DNA of 44,382 nucleotides, taken from positions 1 through 44,382 of the forward strand of contig JAFQRJ010000011.1 in the NCBI GenBank assembly GCA_017410145.1. The letters are read 5' to 3'. The notes below the pieces were generated by a model that was not told the origin of the DNA, did not search any database, and saw nothing but the letters and a program-made list of their open reading frames with translations. Position 1 is the first letter of the stretch; each line of letters starts with the position of its first letter. A program made the position numbers and the translations under genes. Positions 1 to 8,153 of the stretch are shown here, piece after piece. Source of the DNA: Tyzzerella sp. (lineage in GTDB: Bacteria; Bacillota; Clostridia; Lachnospirales; Lachnospiraceae).

Positions 1-24
1 GGTGAATTGTAGTCCGAGAGTCCC

Positions 25-220
25 GTTTGTAAGACGAAAACTGACATTTTGTAAATAAGATTCTCTTTTTGTAATCGAGAATCCCCTTTTGTAAGCAAAA
101 ATCCCGTTTTGTAAACGAAAATTTAGAGTTTACCTTTTGATTGTACCTTGATATAATTAGTTCAGCACATAAATTTTGTATGGCAAACAGAAGTCAAATC
201 TCGCTCAGCATGTTTTGTAA
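25..220. repeat. Degenerate TTTTGTAA tandem array
   Basis: The core TTTGTAA/TTTTGTAA begins at about 26, 47, 67, 87 and 107, so the units are spaced 22, 20, 20 and 20 bases. Most units end in a GAGAATCC- or AAAAATCC-like tail. A sixth copy at 213-220 is followed by the same kind of tail (CTGGAGATTCC). A possible plus-strand promoter lies between them (TTTACC at 129-134, TATAAT at 152-157, 17-base spacer). No coding sequence is visible in 1-289. Multiple 20-bp terminal repeats are known at the ends of IS21-family elements, whose transposase binds them, so this may be the end of an element whose body lies left of the window. That identity is inference. Confidence 0.55.
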
Positions 221-260
221 CTGGAGATTCCACCCCTTTTTGATGGTGTGAACTTGATTC

Positions 261-1625
261 CCGGCGGCGTGTCATTACAAGTTTATGAGTTACTTTTTGA
301 GAAGAACAGGCTTTAGAATAATGTCATCAGCTGGTACCTGATGGCATCCAAGTTTTTTAAGTACTTCTTCTCCGTAATAAAAGCTGAACGTTTCGTATGG
401 GCTACGGTTGTTCAGCTTTTTTCTTTTATAAGAATTGATATGATTCATCATCGCATCAATATCTTCCTGTGTCAGATTATTAAAGCTGCTTCCTTTGGGT
501 AACACTCTTCGAATGAGTTCATGGTTGACCTCAATAGCTCCTTTCTCATAAGGCTTGCTCGGATCGCAATAATAAACCCGTGTTCGCATAAGAGAATTCG
601 TTCCTGCAAACGTTTCTCGATATTCTATGGCTTTTGGATTGGAAAACTCACTCCCATTGTCTGTGAGAATAACTGGAAAAAGTTTATTAAACAGTTTAGG
701 ACCAAGAACTCCATCCAGATAGTTATATATATCAATAACCGACTTGGACGTATTGGCATCCCTTAGAAACGCCAGCATGAGACTCGTTTCCACAAAGTGA
801 ATGGTAAGCAGACATTTGCCGCCTACTTCACCAATAACAGAGTCCATCTGAACAATGGTAGTTTCTGGATTTTCAGCCAAGTATTTTTGAAACTCTTGAT
901 AACTACGACCAATACGGCACGCTCTATCAACTTTAAATTCAGGTTTCTTGTAGCGTGGGCGATACTTTACTTTTCGTGGAAGGTCAATGTTTCTCACTTC
1001 AAAGAAACACGCATCGATGTAGTTATATAATGTTTTCTCGCTACACATTAATTCATCTGCGTGATTCACATAAATCTGGTGAATTGACTGTCCTTGCTTA
1101 ATCAATGGTGTAATTAAGGCATTAATACGAAAGATATCTGCTTCGGCGGCCATTACTCCGGTTCTGCTTTCTGATAAGTTTTCTGAGAAATGCAAATGTG
1201 CATTCTCTGCATTATAGATATACTTTTTGAGAGTACATTTACCATATTGGCTACATCCATTACACACATAAGGCGGTTTAAATCTGCCTTGGCAAACTTC
1301 TTCCACAAACTCTTGGCAGTTGTCATTGCACTTATTGCATATACTACATTTGATAGTGGAATTAGGACGTGTACATGCAGAACCACATACTTTTTTCGCC
1401 TTACATGCTACTCGATGAATACAGGCATTATAAGGGTAATTGGAATAACCACTTTTAAGGTCATAAGCATACTTTTTTATTTCCTTAGCAATGGTAGTTC
1501 TATCTTTCCCGATTTCTTTGGCGATTGCTCCAAAGGACAAATTTTCACGAAGACCTTTTTCTATAGTCAAACGGTCTTCAAAGGTTAAAAACTTAGACAT
1601 GGACGACTCCTTTCTTGGCCGCCGG
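261..1625. mobile_element. IS30-family insertion element (boundaries approximate)
   Basis: The transposase gene is flanked by an 8-bp inverted match, CCGGCGGC at 261-268 and GCCGCCGG at 1618-1625. The left copy lies just beyond the transposase stop and the right copy just before its start. IS30 elements normally have longer terminal inverted repeats (over 20 bp). I could not extend this match convincingly, so the exact ends and any target duplication are unresolved. The left end sits beside the TTTTGTAA array, which raises the possibility that it inserted into or next to another element. Confidence 0.45.
290..1600 (-). CDS. IS30-family transposase
   Basis: A DDE transposase of 436 aa that would catalyse cut-and-circularise transposition of its element. 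Residues 1-45 form the N-terminal helix-turn-helix typical of IS30 (FLTFEDRLTIEKGL, then AIAKEIGKDRTTIAKEI). Residues 60-125 hold a cysteine-rich insert with several CxxC pairs, probably zinc binding. The integrase core carries the catalytic triad: D253 in QMDSV, D314 in LTDNGSEF and E357 in EKGAIE. The C-terminal segment HINSYKRKKLNNRSPYE is the usual IS30 tail. Length is normal for clostridial members of the family and the frame is open throughout, so the gene looks intact. It is transcribed away from the adjacent hipBA genes. Confidence 0.93.
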   Translation of the reverse strand: MSKFLTFEDRLTIEKGLRENLSFGAIAKEIGKDRTTIAKEIKKYAYDLKSGYSNYPYNACIHRVACKAKKVCGSACTRPNSTIKCSICNKCNDNCQEFVEEVCQGRFKPPYVCNGCSQYGKCTLKKYIYNAENAHLHFSENLSESRTGVMAAEADIFRINALITPLIKQGQSIHQIYVNHADELMCSEKTLYNYIDACFFEVRNIDLPRKVKYRPRYKKPEFKVDRACRIGRSYQEFQKYLAENPETTIVQMDSVIGEVGGKCLLTIHFVETSLMLAFLRDANTSKSVIDIYNYLDGVLGPKLFNKLFPVILTDNGSEFSNPKAIEYRETFAGTNSLMRTRVYYCDPSKPYEKGAIEVNHELIRRVLPKGSSFNNLTQEDIDAMMNHINSYKRKKLNNRSPYETFSFYYGEEVLKKLGCHQVPADDIILKPVLLKK

Positions 1626-1681
1626 TGTCTAAATCATAACAGAAAAGAGAACAGTCTACTAACTGTTCCTTTAAATATCTG

Positions 1682-1708
1682 TAAGAGAAAATCCATACCT
1701 TTCTCTTA
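1682..1708. promoter_or_regulatory. Perfect 9-bp inverted repeat upstream of hipB (IR1)
   Basis: TAAGAGAAA (1682-1690) and TTTCTCTTA (1700-1708) are exact inverted repeats around a 9-base centre ATCCATACC. It could be an operator for the adjacent HTH antitoxin or an RNA hairpin in the hipBA leader. Eight bases of its centre are complementary to the centre of the next inverted repeat. Confidence 0.5.
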
Positions 1709-1735
1709 AGCAACATATTTACTTTATAAAGGAGT

Positions 1736-1765
1736 ATCCGAAATAGTGGGTATGGAATTTCGGAT
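1736..1765. promoter_or_regulatory. Perfect 9-bp inverted repeat upstream of hipB (IR2), candidate HipB operator
   Basis: ATCCGAAAT (1736-1744) and ATTTCGGAT (1757-1765) are exact inverted repeats around a 12-base centre. It ends just before the hipB start. The outer TATCC (1735-1739) and GGAT bases recall the TATCC/GGATA half-sites known for E. coli HipB, although the spacing here is wider and the half-site centres are about two helical turns apart. A 15-codon mini-ORF (ATG at 1752, stop at 1797-1799) runs through the second arm and overlaps the hipB start. Autorepression is the usual mode for HipB and is inferred here. Confidence 0.5.
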
Positions 1766-1779
1766 TACAATTGAGGAAT

Positions 1780-2100
1780 ATGACAAAGAATCCATATAAT
1801 ATATTACCTACAACTGAAGAAATACTACGAACAATGGGTGAACAAATTAAACTGGCAAGGCTTCGCCGAAATCTATCCGTCGAACTCGTTTCTGAACGTG
1901 CCGGCATTAGTCGTGCATCTCTTTGGAATGTTGAAAAAGGAAGTCCGTCGGTTGCAATCGGTATTTATGCCGCTGTTCTACATGCCCTCAACAACATGGA
2001 TAAAGATCTTTTGCTCGTGGCGAAAGATGATGCAATGGGTAGAAAAATGCAGGACCTTCAATTAATAACAAGGAAGCGAGCACCACGAAAGGAGCGTTGA
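1780..2100 (+). CDS. hipB: HipB-like XRE-family antitoxin
   Basis: A small DNA-binding protein of 106 aa that should neutralise the HipA kinase encoded 4 bases downstream and repress the operon. The XRE/HTH_3 fold covers roughly residues 16-70: GEQIKLARLRRNLSVELVSE, then RAGISRASLWNVEKGSPSV, which has the usual recognition-helix pattern. The C-terminal tail is basic (TRKRAPRKER) and may contact HipA. Start choice is uncertain. ATG 1780 has GAGGA only 2-3 bases upstream. An in-frame TTG at 1771 has no clear ribosome binding site. Two inverted repeats lie directly upstream. The pairing with hipA makes the assignment secure, while solo XRE function is unlikely. Confidence 0.85.
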   Translation: MTKNPYNILPTTEEILRTMGEQIKLARLRRNLSVELVSERAGISRASLWNVEKGSPSVAIGIYAAVLHALNNMDKDLLLVAKDDAMGRKMQDLQLITRKRAPRKER

Positions 2101-2104
2101 TTGT

Positions 2105-3370
2105 ATGTCTTCCAATTCAAAAACAATACTTGTGTATGATGATTTCAGCACAGACATTCCCCTATTACTGGGAAAACTTTATGTTGATATGATAAAAGGC
2201 GGAGAGATCTACTCCTTCGAATACGATAATCATTGGCTTGAGAATACGTTGTTATCCGTCACTGTTGACCCCGATTTAATACCTTATGGCGGAAGACAGT
2301 ATCCAAGTCGCAACTCTATCTTTGGTTTGTTCGCTGATGCTTCTCCTGACCGTTGGGGTCGAATGTTAATGACTAAGAGAGAACGAATACTTGCAGACAA
2401 GGAATCCCGCAAACCTCGCAAATTGAATGATAGCGATTTTCTTTTAGGTGTTTATGACGAAACTCGCATCGGTGGAATTCGTTTTAAATTGGAGGAGGAT
2501 GGTCCTTTTTTATCTGACGATAGAGAAACAGCTACTCCTCCTTGGGCAACCTTACGTACATTAGAAGAGGCATCCAGACAATTTGAAAATGATGCCAACG
2601 CATTGAATGAAAAGTGGCTCAATCAGTTGTTGAGACCCGGTTCATCGCTGGGCGGTGCCAGACCAAAGGCAACTGTAGTAGACACAAAAGGTGATCTATG
2701 GATTGCCAAGTTTCCATCAAAAAATGATGAAAACAATACCGGTGCCTGGGAAAAAGTTGTTCATGACCTAGCAGCAATGTGTGGATTGAATGTTCCAGAA
2801 TCCAAACTTGAGACCTTTTCAAAATTAGGAAGTACTTTTCTTGTTAAACGCTTTGACCGCAATGGTAATAAGCGAATTCATTTTGCTTCTGCCATGACCT
2901 TACTCGGTAAAACAGATGGTGCATCTGCCGCTGACGGAAGCAGTTATCTGGATTTGGTTTCTTTTATAAAAGCAAATGGATGTAATCCTAAAAATGACTT
3001 AATTGAATTATGGAAACGAATTGTTTTTAATATGGCTGTATCTAATACCGACGACCATTTGAGAAATCACGCATTTATTCTTCACAAAAATGGCTGGACT
3101 CTATCTCCTCTATATGACGTTAACCCTGTGCCTTACGGCGACGAACTTGCTTTGAACGTCAATGAGGATGACAACCGGATATCCATCTCCTTGGCCATTG
3201 AAACTGCTCATCATTTCGGTATCAAAGAATCTGACGCACAAGTGATGGCACAAGAGATTACAATGATTGTGAGAGAAAATTGGGAATCACTTGCTAGGAA
3301 ATATAATATTAGCAGGGGACAACTCGAAGATATGCGCCCTGCTTTTAGTGCTTGTTATGAACAATTCTAG
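2105..3370 (+). CDS. hipA: HipA-family serine/threonine kinase toxin
   Basis: A 421-aa HipA toxin. The E. coli family member phosphorylates glutamyl-tRNA synthetase and induces persistence; the target here is unknown. Residues 1-110 match the N-terminal HipA couple-interacting domain (PYGGRQYPSRNSIFGLFADA, PDRWGR). The kinase part shows the glycine-rich SSLGGARPKAT loop at 180-190, lysine 202 in WIAKFPS, the catalytic NTDDHLRNH motif at 314-322 and the metal-binding aspartate in SPLYDVNP near 338. All key residues are present, so it should be active. AAAGGAG lies about 10 bases before the ATG. Length is normal. The gene is co-transcribed with hipB and followed by a strong terminator at 3405-3442. 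Confidence 0.92.
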   Translation: MSSNSKTILVYDDFSTDIPLLLGKLYVDMIKGGEIYSFEYDNHWLENTLLSVTVDPDLIPYGGRQYPSRNSIFGLFADASPDRWGRMLMTKRERILADKESRKPRKLNDSDFLLGVYDETRIGGIRFKLEEDGPFLSDDRETATPPWATLRTLEEASRQFENDANALNEKWLNQLLRPGSSLGGARPKATVVDTKGDLWIAKFPSKNDENNTGAWEKVVHDLAAMCGLNVPESKLETFSKLGSTFLVKRFDRNGNKRIHFASAMTLLGKTDGASAADGSSYLDLVSFIKANGCNPKNDLIELWKRIVFNMAVSNTDDHLRNHAFILHKNGWTLSPLYDVNPVPYGDELALNVNEDDNRISISLAIETAHHFGIKESDAQVMAQEITMIVRENWESLARKYNISRGQLEDMRPAFSACYEQF

Positions 3371-3404
3371 GATTGAATAAGACTATTGCAATGTATAAGT
3401 CTAG

Positions 3405-3442
3405 AAGGGAAGTTATCCCCCGTTGGAAAACTTCCCTTTTTT
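3405..3442 (+). terminator. Rho-independent terminator after hipA
   Basis: The stem AAGGGAAGTT (3405-3414) pairs with AACTTCCCTT (3429-3438) and continues into a TTTTTT run on the plus strand. It stops hipBA. On the minus strand the U-tract is weak (CCCTTCTAG), so it may terminate the large operon ending at 3448 less efficiently. The 12-mer GGGAAGTTATCC at 3407-3418 recurs exactly in the terminator after the araC gene. Confidence 0.8.
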
Positions 3443-3447
3443 CTATA

Positions 3448-4644
3448 TTACTTTTTCCTAATCGGCGCAGCCACCAGAACACCGGCTAACATCAGGGCTC
3501 CCCATACAAGAATCAAATTCCCCCAACCAATGTCTGATACGGCATTTGCAAACAACTGATTAGCCAATGCAGCCGCTGCATAACTCAGAAAATCCAGATA
3601 CCCGGTTGCGGTTGACACCATTCCTGTATCTTTTAAGCTCGGACAATATGCATTCCACAAAGCACATGACGCACCATTTGCAGTCAAAATTGCTAGGAAG
3701 AAAAATAAAATATTGACGGCACCATTTGACACGATATACATCATCAGAAAAGAAAGTGCACTAGATGCAAACGTCACTATCAGCATTACATTTACATTCC
3801 TTTTTAAAAGCTTATCATAGAGTAAAACCATACTAACATACGGCGTTACCGCCTGGGCAATTGACATTACTGTAAATATAGTTGTAGCACTCGCAGAAGA
3901 TAATTCCAAATACTGCGACAGATAGGTTGGAATCCAAAATACAACGGAGGTTCTTACGATACCAGTCAAAATCGCCACAAAAGAGAATTTAATAATGGCA
4001 TGTTGCAATAAAATTTTGATACCCCCGCCCTTCTCTGATGTCTTCTGTATCTGTTTGTATTGAATAATTCCTGATTTCTCAAACCTATGGAAGCAAATAA
4101 AACTTAGTACTCCAATAAATATTAAGGTGAAACCACATACAACAAAGACCATATTCCACCGGAAAACAATAGCCAGTATTCCCACAATTGGAGTTCCCGT
4201 CAAAGAAGCAAAGGTAAGTCCTAAACTACAGCGAATTGCATGTATCGGTCTCGTATTTTCTGCAATCACCTTCATCATTGGAGCATACAACATTGATAAA
4301 AAGAAGCCACTTAAACTGTATACTGCCGTAACCAGCATTCTCACATCAGAAAATGCCATAATCAGATAACAGATTCCGGAAAAGGTTAATCCAAAACCTA
4401 TCATGTATTTTGACTTAATTCTATCTCCAATGATTCCATTTGCCAACTGACCTACAGCGTAAAAAAGCATATTGGATGTTGAGAGAAGGCCGATATACTG
4501 AATATCATAGAAGCCTTCCTCAATCATATAAGGTGACACAACGCCAAGTAGATTTTTTGCAAAATAACATGCCACATATCCCAGAACACAGATTGCTCCT
4601 ATGTAAAATGCATTCTTGGCATCTTTTGTTTTAAAAATAGTCAT
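3448..4644 (-). CDS. MFS transporter, organophosphate:phosphate antiporter (GlpT/UhpT-like)
   Basis: A 398-aa inner-membrane carrier with about 12 hydrophobic segments. The first helix region YVACYFAKNLLGVVSPYMIEE and the loop GQLANGIIGDRIKSKYMIGFG match the MFS signature and are closest in style to the OPA branch (GlpT, UhpT, PgtP), which swaps sugar-phosphates or glycerol-3-phosphate for phosphate. The substrate cannot be read from sequence. It is the last gene of the 18-gene run, starting 2 bases after eutH, whose final codons (GGA GAA TAG) supply the ribosome binding site. That indicates translational coupling. Its neighbours are two phosphoesterases and an ethanolamine carrier, which supports a phosphorylated substrate. 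Confidence 0.75.
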   Translation of the reverse strand: MTIFKTKDAKNAFYIGAICVLGYVACYFAKNLLGVVSPYMIEEGFYDIQYIGLLSTSNMLFYAVGQLANGIIGDRIKSKYMIGFGLTFSGICYLIMAFSDVRMLVTAVYSLSGFFLSMLYAPMMKVIAENTRPIHAIRCSLGLTFASLTGTPIVGILAIVFRWNMVFVVCGFTLIFIGVLSFICFHRFEKSGIIQYKQIQKTSEKGGGIKILLQHAIIKFSFVAILTGIVRTSVVFWIPTYLSQYLELSSASATTIFTVMSIAQAVTPYVSMVLLYDKLLKRNVNVMLIVTFASSALSFLMMYIVSNGAVNILFFFLAILTANGASCALWNAYCPSLKDTGMVSTATGYLDFLSYAAAALANQLFANAVSDIGWGNLILVWGALMLAGVLVAAPIRKK

Positions 4645-4646
4645 TC

Positions 4647-5735
4647 CTATTCTCCCTTAATGTTGCTTTTCTTTTTCAGTTCGTACACATAGTTTGCCAC
4701 AAAGATCGCAAACACGCCTGCAACCAATTTGCCCACAATCATCGCCGGAACATAACTCTGGTCAAGTGCCATTGTAAATGCAAGATGACCTCCAAAAACA
4801 AATGCTGCCGATACGGAGAATGCCGAATTTAGAACCACGCCTTTTTTATCCATTTTATACATGAATCCAAAGGTCGGACTGCTGGATACCAACGTGGAAA
4901 CAAACCCAAGAGCTGACACTTCGTTGATTCCCATCTTTTCCCCAATATAACACAGTGGCTTCTTTAAGAGTTTTGTGACAATCCACATGAAAGGAAACGC
5001 GCCCGCAAGCACGACACTGGCATTTACACAAACCATAGCTCCCTCTTCTAAGGTTGAAATTGGACTCACAAGCTCATTTCCGGTCAAGAAATGAATCATC
5101 CCTATCACCAGCCCTACTGTTATCAGTCCGCGAATGAAGACTGCAAAACCACTAAAAATCTTGATACAAGCATCCGGGTATCTCAGAAGTCCAAAACCAA
5201 CAATTCCTGCAAATATCAGAAGTGGAAACAAATCAACCAGCAATGCTCCCAATGAAATCTGCAACATCAATCCCGAAACCAGGCAACCCAAAGGAATTGC
5301 AACTATACCACACAGCACGCCCAGAAAAAGTTCCTTATGCTGTTCAAACTTTACAACTCCCAAGGCAAATGGAATGGTATAGGAAATGGTAACACCCATC
5401 ATACTGGAAATAATCAAGGCATTGAAGCCACCAACCTGTTCATTGACTGCTATCTGTGTAGCCAGAGGCGCACCTCCCATATCGTTTGCAAATAACATAG
5501 CCGGAACAACCGACGGATCAATATGTAAATACTTCCACACAAATGTAAACACCGGTTCCAACACGCTGGCAAGCCAAGGCGTAATCACAATCATTCCAAT
5601 CATGGATAACGCCATGGCTCCTAATAATCCGAATCCTTTTTCAAATTCCTTTCCAAGCCCAAATCTGCCGCCTATGATACGGTCCAAAGCCCCCAATATC
5701 GAAAACACTATCACTACAACTGTAATAATATTCAT
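4647..5735 (-). CDS. eutH: EutH-like ethanolamine transporter
   Basis: A 362-aa polytopic membrane protein with roughly 10-11 hydrophobic helices. EutH proteins carry ethanolamine across the membrane, mainly when external levels are low or acidic. Family features include N-terminal SILGALDRIIGGRFGLGKEFEKGF, the FANDMGGAPLA motif near 82-92, and the C-terminal LVSSSPTFGFMYKMDKKGVVLNSAFSVSAAFVFGG region (shown here in outline). No other eut gene (ammonia lyase EutBC, shell proteins, EutD/E) occurs in this window, so the gene has been recruited into the glycan operon or the rest of the pathway is elsewhere. It lies 19 bases after the PHP gene, with GAGAGGATAGGAAG before its ATG. Confidence 0.88.
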   Translation of the reverse strand: MNIITVVVIVFSILGALDRIIGGRFGLGKEFEKGFGLLGAMALSMIGMIVITPWLASVLEPVFTFVWKYLHIDPSVVPAMLFANDMGGAPLATQIAVNEQVGGFNALIISSMMGVTISYTIPFALGVVKFEQHKELFLGVLCGIVAIPLGCLVSGLMLQISLGALLVDLFPLLIFAGIVGFGLLRYPDACIKIFSGFAVFIRGLITVGLVIGMIHFLTGNELVSPISTLEEGAMVCVNASVVLAGAFPFMWIVTKLLKKPLCYIGEKMGINEVSALGFVSTLVSSSPTFGFMYKMDKKGVVLNSAFSVSAAFVFGGHLAFTMALDQSYVPAMIVGKLVAGVFAIFVANYVYELKKKSNIKGE

Positions 5736-5754
5736 CTTCCTATCCTCTCACTCT

Positions 5755-6564
5755 TTACAGTTCCGTTGGAATGAACCCATCCTTAGTAAGTATAAACTGT
5801 TCCTTAAATCCGCACTCTCTCAAAACTTCTACAGCATCTTGATATCCATAATCCAAGAATCTGGAGTCGTGACAATCTGTGGAAATAATAGCACCAAATC
5901 CAAGTCGTTTCAATTCCTTTAGCAAAAACATATCTGGATATGGTGATGTGCGATATCCTCTTGCCATGGCTCCTGTATTCACTTCAAAATACGGAATCTT
6001 TCCTGCAAGCTGTTCCGCAGCCTCAATAGCCGCCCACTGATACTCTTTTGAACTCCTATCAAAAAACTGTACCTTCTCACAATGCTTGGTAATCAAGTCA
6101 AAATGAGCGATGATATCAAAAGAACCATGCTGTGGCAACTGGGCTAACTGCTGATAGTATGCTTTGGCGTATGCCATCCCATCGCCACCAAAATATTGTT
6201 GAATAATGGTCTGTACATCCTGTGCAGACCAATCAAAACAAACAAATTCATTCCCGAGTGGCAAGTAATGCACAGCACCAATTAGATAGTCAAAACCGCA
6301 CAAATCCATATCTCCATGCATTTCACATTCTAACCCGCAAAACACTTCTATCTTATCAGCAAACTTCTTTTTAAATTCAGCAATCTCATATTTGTAATTA
6401 TCGATAACCTGCTTCGGCACGGGCAAACCTTTCCAAAAAGCGTGGGACGAAAAACCAATAGACCGCAAACCTTTCTCACATGCTGCAAGAATCATTTCCT
6501 CTATCGTATCTTTCCCATCACAATAAGTTGAATGTGTATGTAAATTCTGTAGACACTTTGCCAT
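5755..6564 (-). CDS. PHP-domain phosphoesterase (histidinol-phosphatase family)
   Basis: A 269-aa polymerase-and-histidinol-phosphatase fold protein. The first metal site is visible as LHTHSTYCDG (H9, H11), followed by GFSSHAFW, GLECEMHG, a YLIGAVHYL segment, IIAHFDLITKH, FEVNTGAMARGYRTSPYPD and a C-terminal ISTDCHD motif, which together give the trinuclear metal site. Annotated relatives are HisK/HisJ histidinol-phosphatases, but no histidine gene lies nearby. In this context it more likely cleaves a sugar- or alcohol-phosphate released from the glycan, which is inference. It starts 15 bases after the GH13 gene and has a TTGGAGGAGAGCGT ribosome binding site. It is probably cytoplasmic, as no signal peptide is seen. 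Confidence 0.8.
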   Translation of the reverse strand: MAKCLQNLHTHSTYCDGKDTIEEMILAACEKGLRSIGFSSHAFWKGLPVPKQVIDNYKYEIAEFKKKFADKIEVFCGLECEMHGDMDLCGFDYLIGAVHYLPLGNEFVCFDWSAQDVQTIIQQYFGGDGMAYAKAYYQQLAQLPQHGSFDIIAHFDLITKHCEKVQFFDRSSKEYQWAAIEAAEQLAGKIPYFEVNTGAMARGYRTSPYPDMFLLKELKRLGFGAIISTDCHDSRFLDYGYQDAVEVLRECGFKEQFILTKDGFIPTEL

Positions 6565-6579
6565 ACGCTCTCCTCCAAC

Positions 6580-8127
6580 TTATTCATATACCTTCATCCA
6601 CACATATGAAATCGGTTTTAATGTAATCTTATCCTCTGCCATCTCTATATTGGAAGATGCTAACACATCTCCTATTTTGTGGTCAACTGTGTATTCTCTT
6701 TCTGAAGGGTTTACCGCACAAATCAGGCTTTCCTTCCCTGTTGTTCGTTTAAATACCAGCGGATATGTATCTGATATTAATTCAAAATCATTTCCACATC
6801 CAAACAACTCTGGGTATGCTCTCTTAACCTCTACAAGTTTTTGCACTTCTTTTATTAAAGAACCCTCTTCATTTAATTGTGCTTCCACATTGACATCCTT
6901 ATAGTTGTCATAGATTGGGAGATACATTTCCCCATCACCTGCACTAAATCCTGCGTTCTTTCCCGCACTCCACTGCATCGGGGTACGGGCACCGGTTCTG
7001 CAGTATCCGCCGTCCTTACTATTCAGTCTCTCATACGGCATTCCAATTTCATCTCCATAATAGATCAGTGGTACATTTGGAAGGGCAAGAATAAATGCAA
7101 ACACTGTCTTTAACTCTTCCGGAGTACGTCCCATAGCAATACGTGGAAGGTCATGATTCCCTGTAACAATGGAAACATATCCCTTTTCCTTCACTTCTTC
7201 CAAATTATATAAGAAGTATTCAAAGAAGGATTGTGCCTCACCCTTCCCTTCCGGTCTGAAGAAACTGTTTCCGTCTGCATAGAATGCATTGGTTCCTGGT
7301 TCCTTTCTGAAGAGGTTATTGTATCCTTCGTTATAACAATGGGTAAAGAAATCAATATCAAAATCTCCATTCTTCACCGCATACATCGGTTGTCCCCACT
7401 CCGATACGAAGATTGCATCCGGATATTCCTCACGAACTTTTCCAAAAATCTTTCTCCAAACTTCACAGGAATACTTGCCGTTTACATCATCTTTTACAAT
7501 GCTTCCAGCTAAGTCTACACGGAATCCATCTACACCCATAGCCAGATAATATTTGATAATATCAATTACAAGACCGTGTACTTTCTGACAAACTGCATCC
7601 GTGTAATGATACTGCCAGCTTTGCTTCTTTTCCGCAAAACCAAAGTTCAGTGCCGGTTGGAAACAGAAGAAGTTAATCAAGTAATTTCCATCTCTATCGC
7701 TGTTTCCACTCATATGTTTGTATGGACAATAACCAAATACATCATCGCTCCACACGTAGTAATCCCAGTACTCATTTCGCTCTGCTTTTGCAGACTCCTT
7801 GAACCATTTGTGCTGGTCAGAAGTGTGCCCAACCACAAGGTCTAAGAGTACCTTTAATCCTAACTTGTGCGCCTCTTTAATCAAGTCTTGCAAGTCTTCC
7901 ATAGTTCCAAATTTGTCATCAATTGCATAGTAATCCTCAATATCATATCCACCATCTCTAAATGGCGACTTGTAGATTGGATTAATCCATACAATATCTG
8001 CAAACTGTTTGATATAAAGGAGTTTCTCTGTAATTCCCTTTAAATCCCCAATTCCATCTCCATTGCTGTCATAGAAGGATGTTGGGTATACATTATAAAT
8101 AATTGAGTTTTTTATATTCTGATTCAT
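6580..8127 (-). CDS. GH13 alpha-glucosidase/oligo-1,6-glucosidase-like enzyme
   Basis: A cytosolic 515-aa alpha-amylase superfamily enzyme that should cut alpha-glucosidic bonds in imported oligosaccharides. Conserved GH13 regions are VLLDLVVGHTSDQH (93-106), GVDGFRVDLAG with nucleophile D205, FVSEWGQP with acid/base E243, and VTGNHDLPR with H325/D326. The N-terminal YNVYPTSFYDSNGDGIGDL has the QPxSxxDxxGDGxGD-like oligo-1,6-glucosidase signature, and PMQW appears later. I chose ATG 8127 because GAAGGAG lies 11 bases upstream. A longer frame to 8190 would run back into the preceding metallophosphoesterase gene. The exact specificity (isomaltose, sucrose, trehalose-P) cannot be decided by eye. 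Confidence 0.88.
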   Translation of the reverse strand: MNQNIKNSIIYNVYPTSFYDSNGDGIGDLKGITEKLLYIKQFADIVWINPIYKSPFRDGGYDIEDYYAIDDKFGTMEDLQDLIKEAHKLGLKVLLDLVVGHTSDQHKWFKESAKAERNEYWDYYVWSDDVFGYCPYKHMSGNSDRDGNYLINFFCFQPALNFGFAEKKQSWQYHYTDAVCQKVHGLVIDIIKYYLAMGVDGFRVDLAGSIVKDDVNGKYSCEVWRKIFGKVREEYPDAIFVSEWGQPMYAVKNGDFDIDFFTHCYNEGYNNLFRKEPGTNAFYADGNSFFRPEGKGEAQSFFEYFLYNLEEVKEKGYVSIVTGNHDLPRIAMGRTPEELKTVFAFILALPNVPLIYYGDEIGMPYERLNSKDGGYCRTGARTPMQWSAGKNAGFSAGDGEMYLPIYDNYKDVNVEAQLNEEGSLIKEVQKLVEVKRAYPELFGCGNDFELISDTYPLVFKRTTGKESLICAVNPSEREYTVDHKIGDVLASSNIEMAEDKITLKPISYVWMKVYE

Positions 8128-8153
8128 CTCTTGCCAAACTCCTTCAACTCTTG

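Noticed and set aside
25-120. CRISPR array suggested by regular repeats
   Set aside because: Units are only 20-22 bases, degenerate and adjacent, with no unique spacers of normal length, and no cas genes are nearby.
1190-1588. Plus-strand 132-aa frame opposite the IS30 transposase
   Set aside because: Shadow of the cysteine-rich transposase region; no independent evidence of coding.
4647-5735. Full ethanolamine utilisation (eut) operon
   Set aside because: Only eutH is present; no EutBC, shell proteins, EutD/E or EutVW regulator appear in the window.
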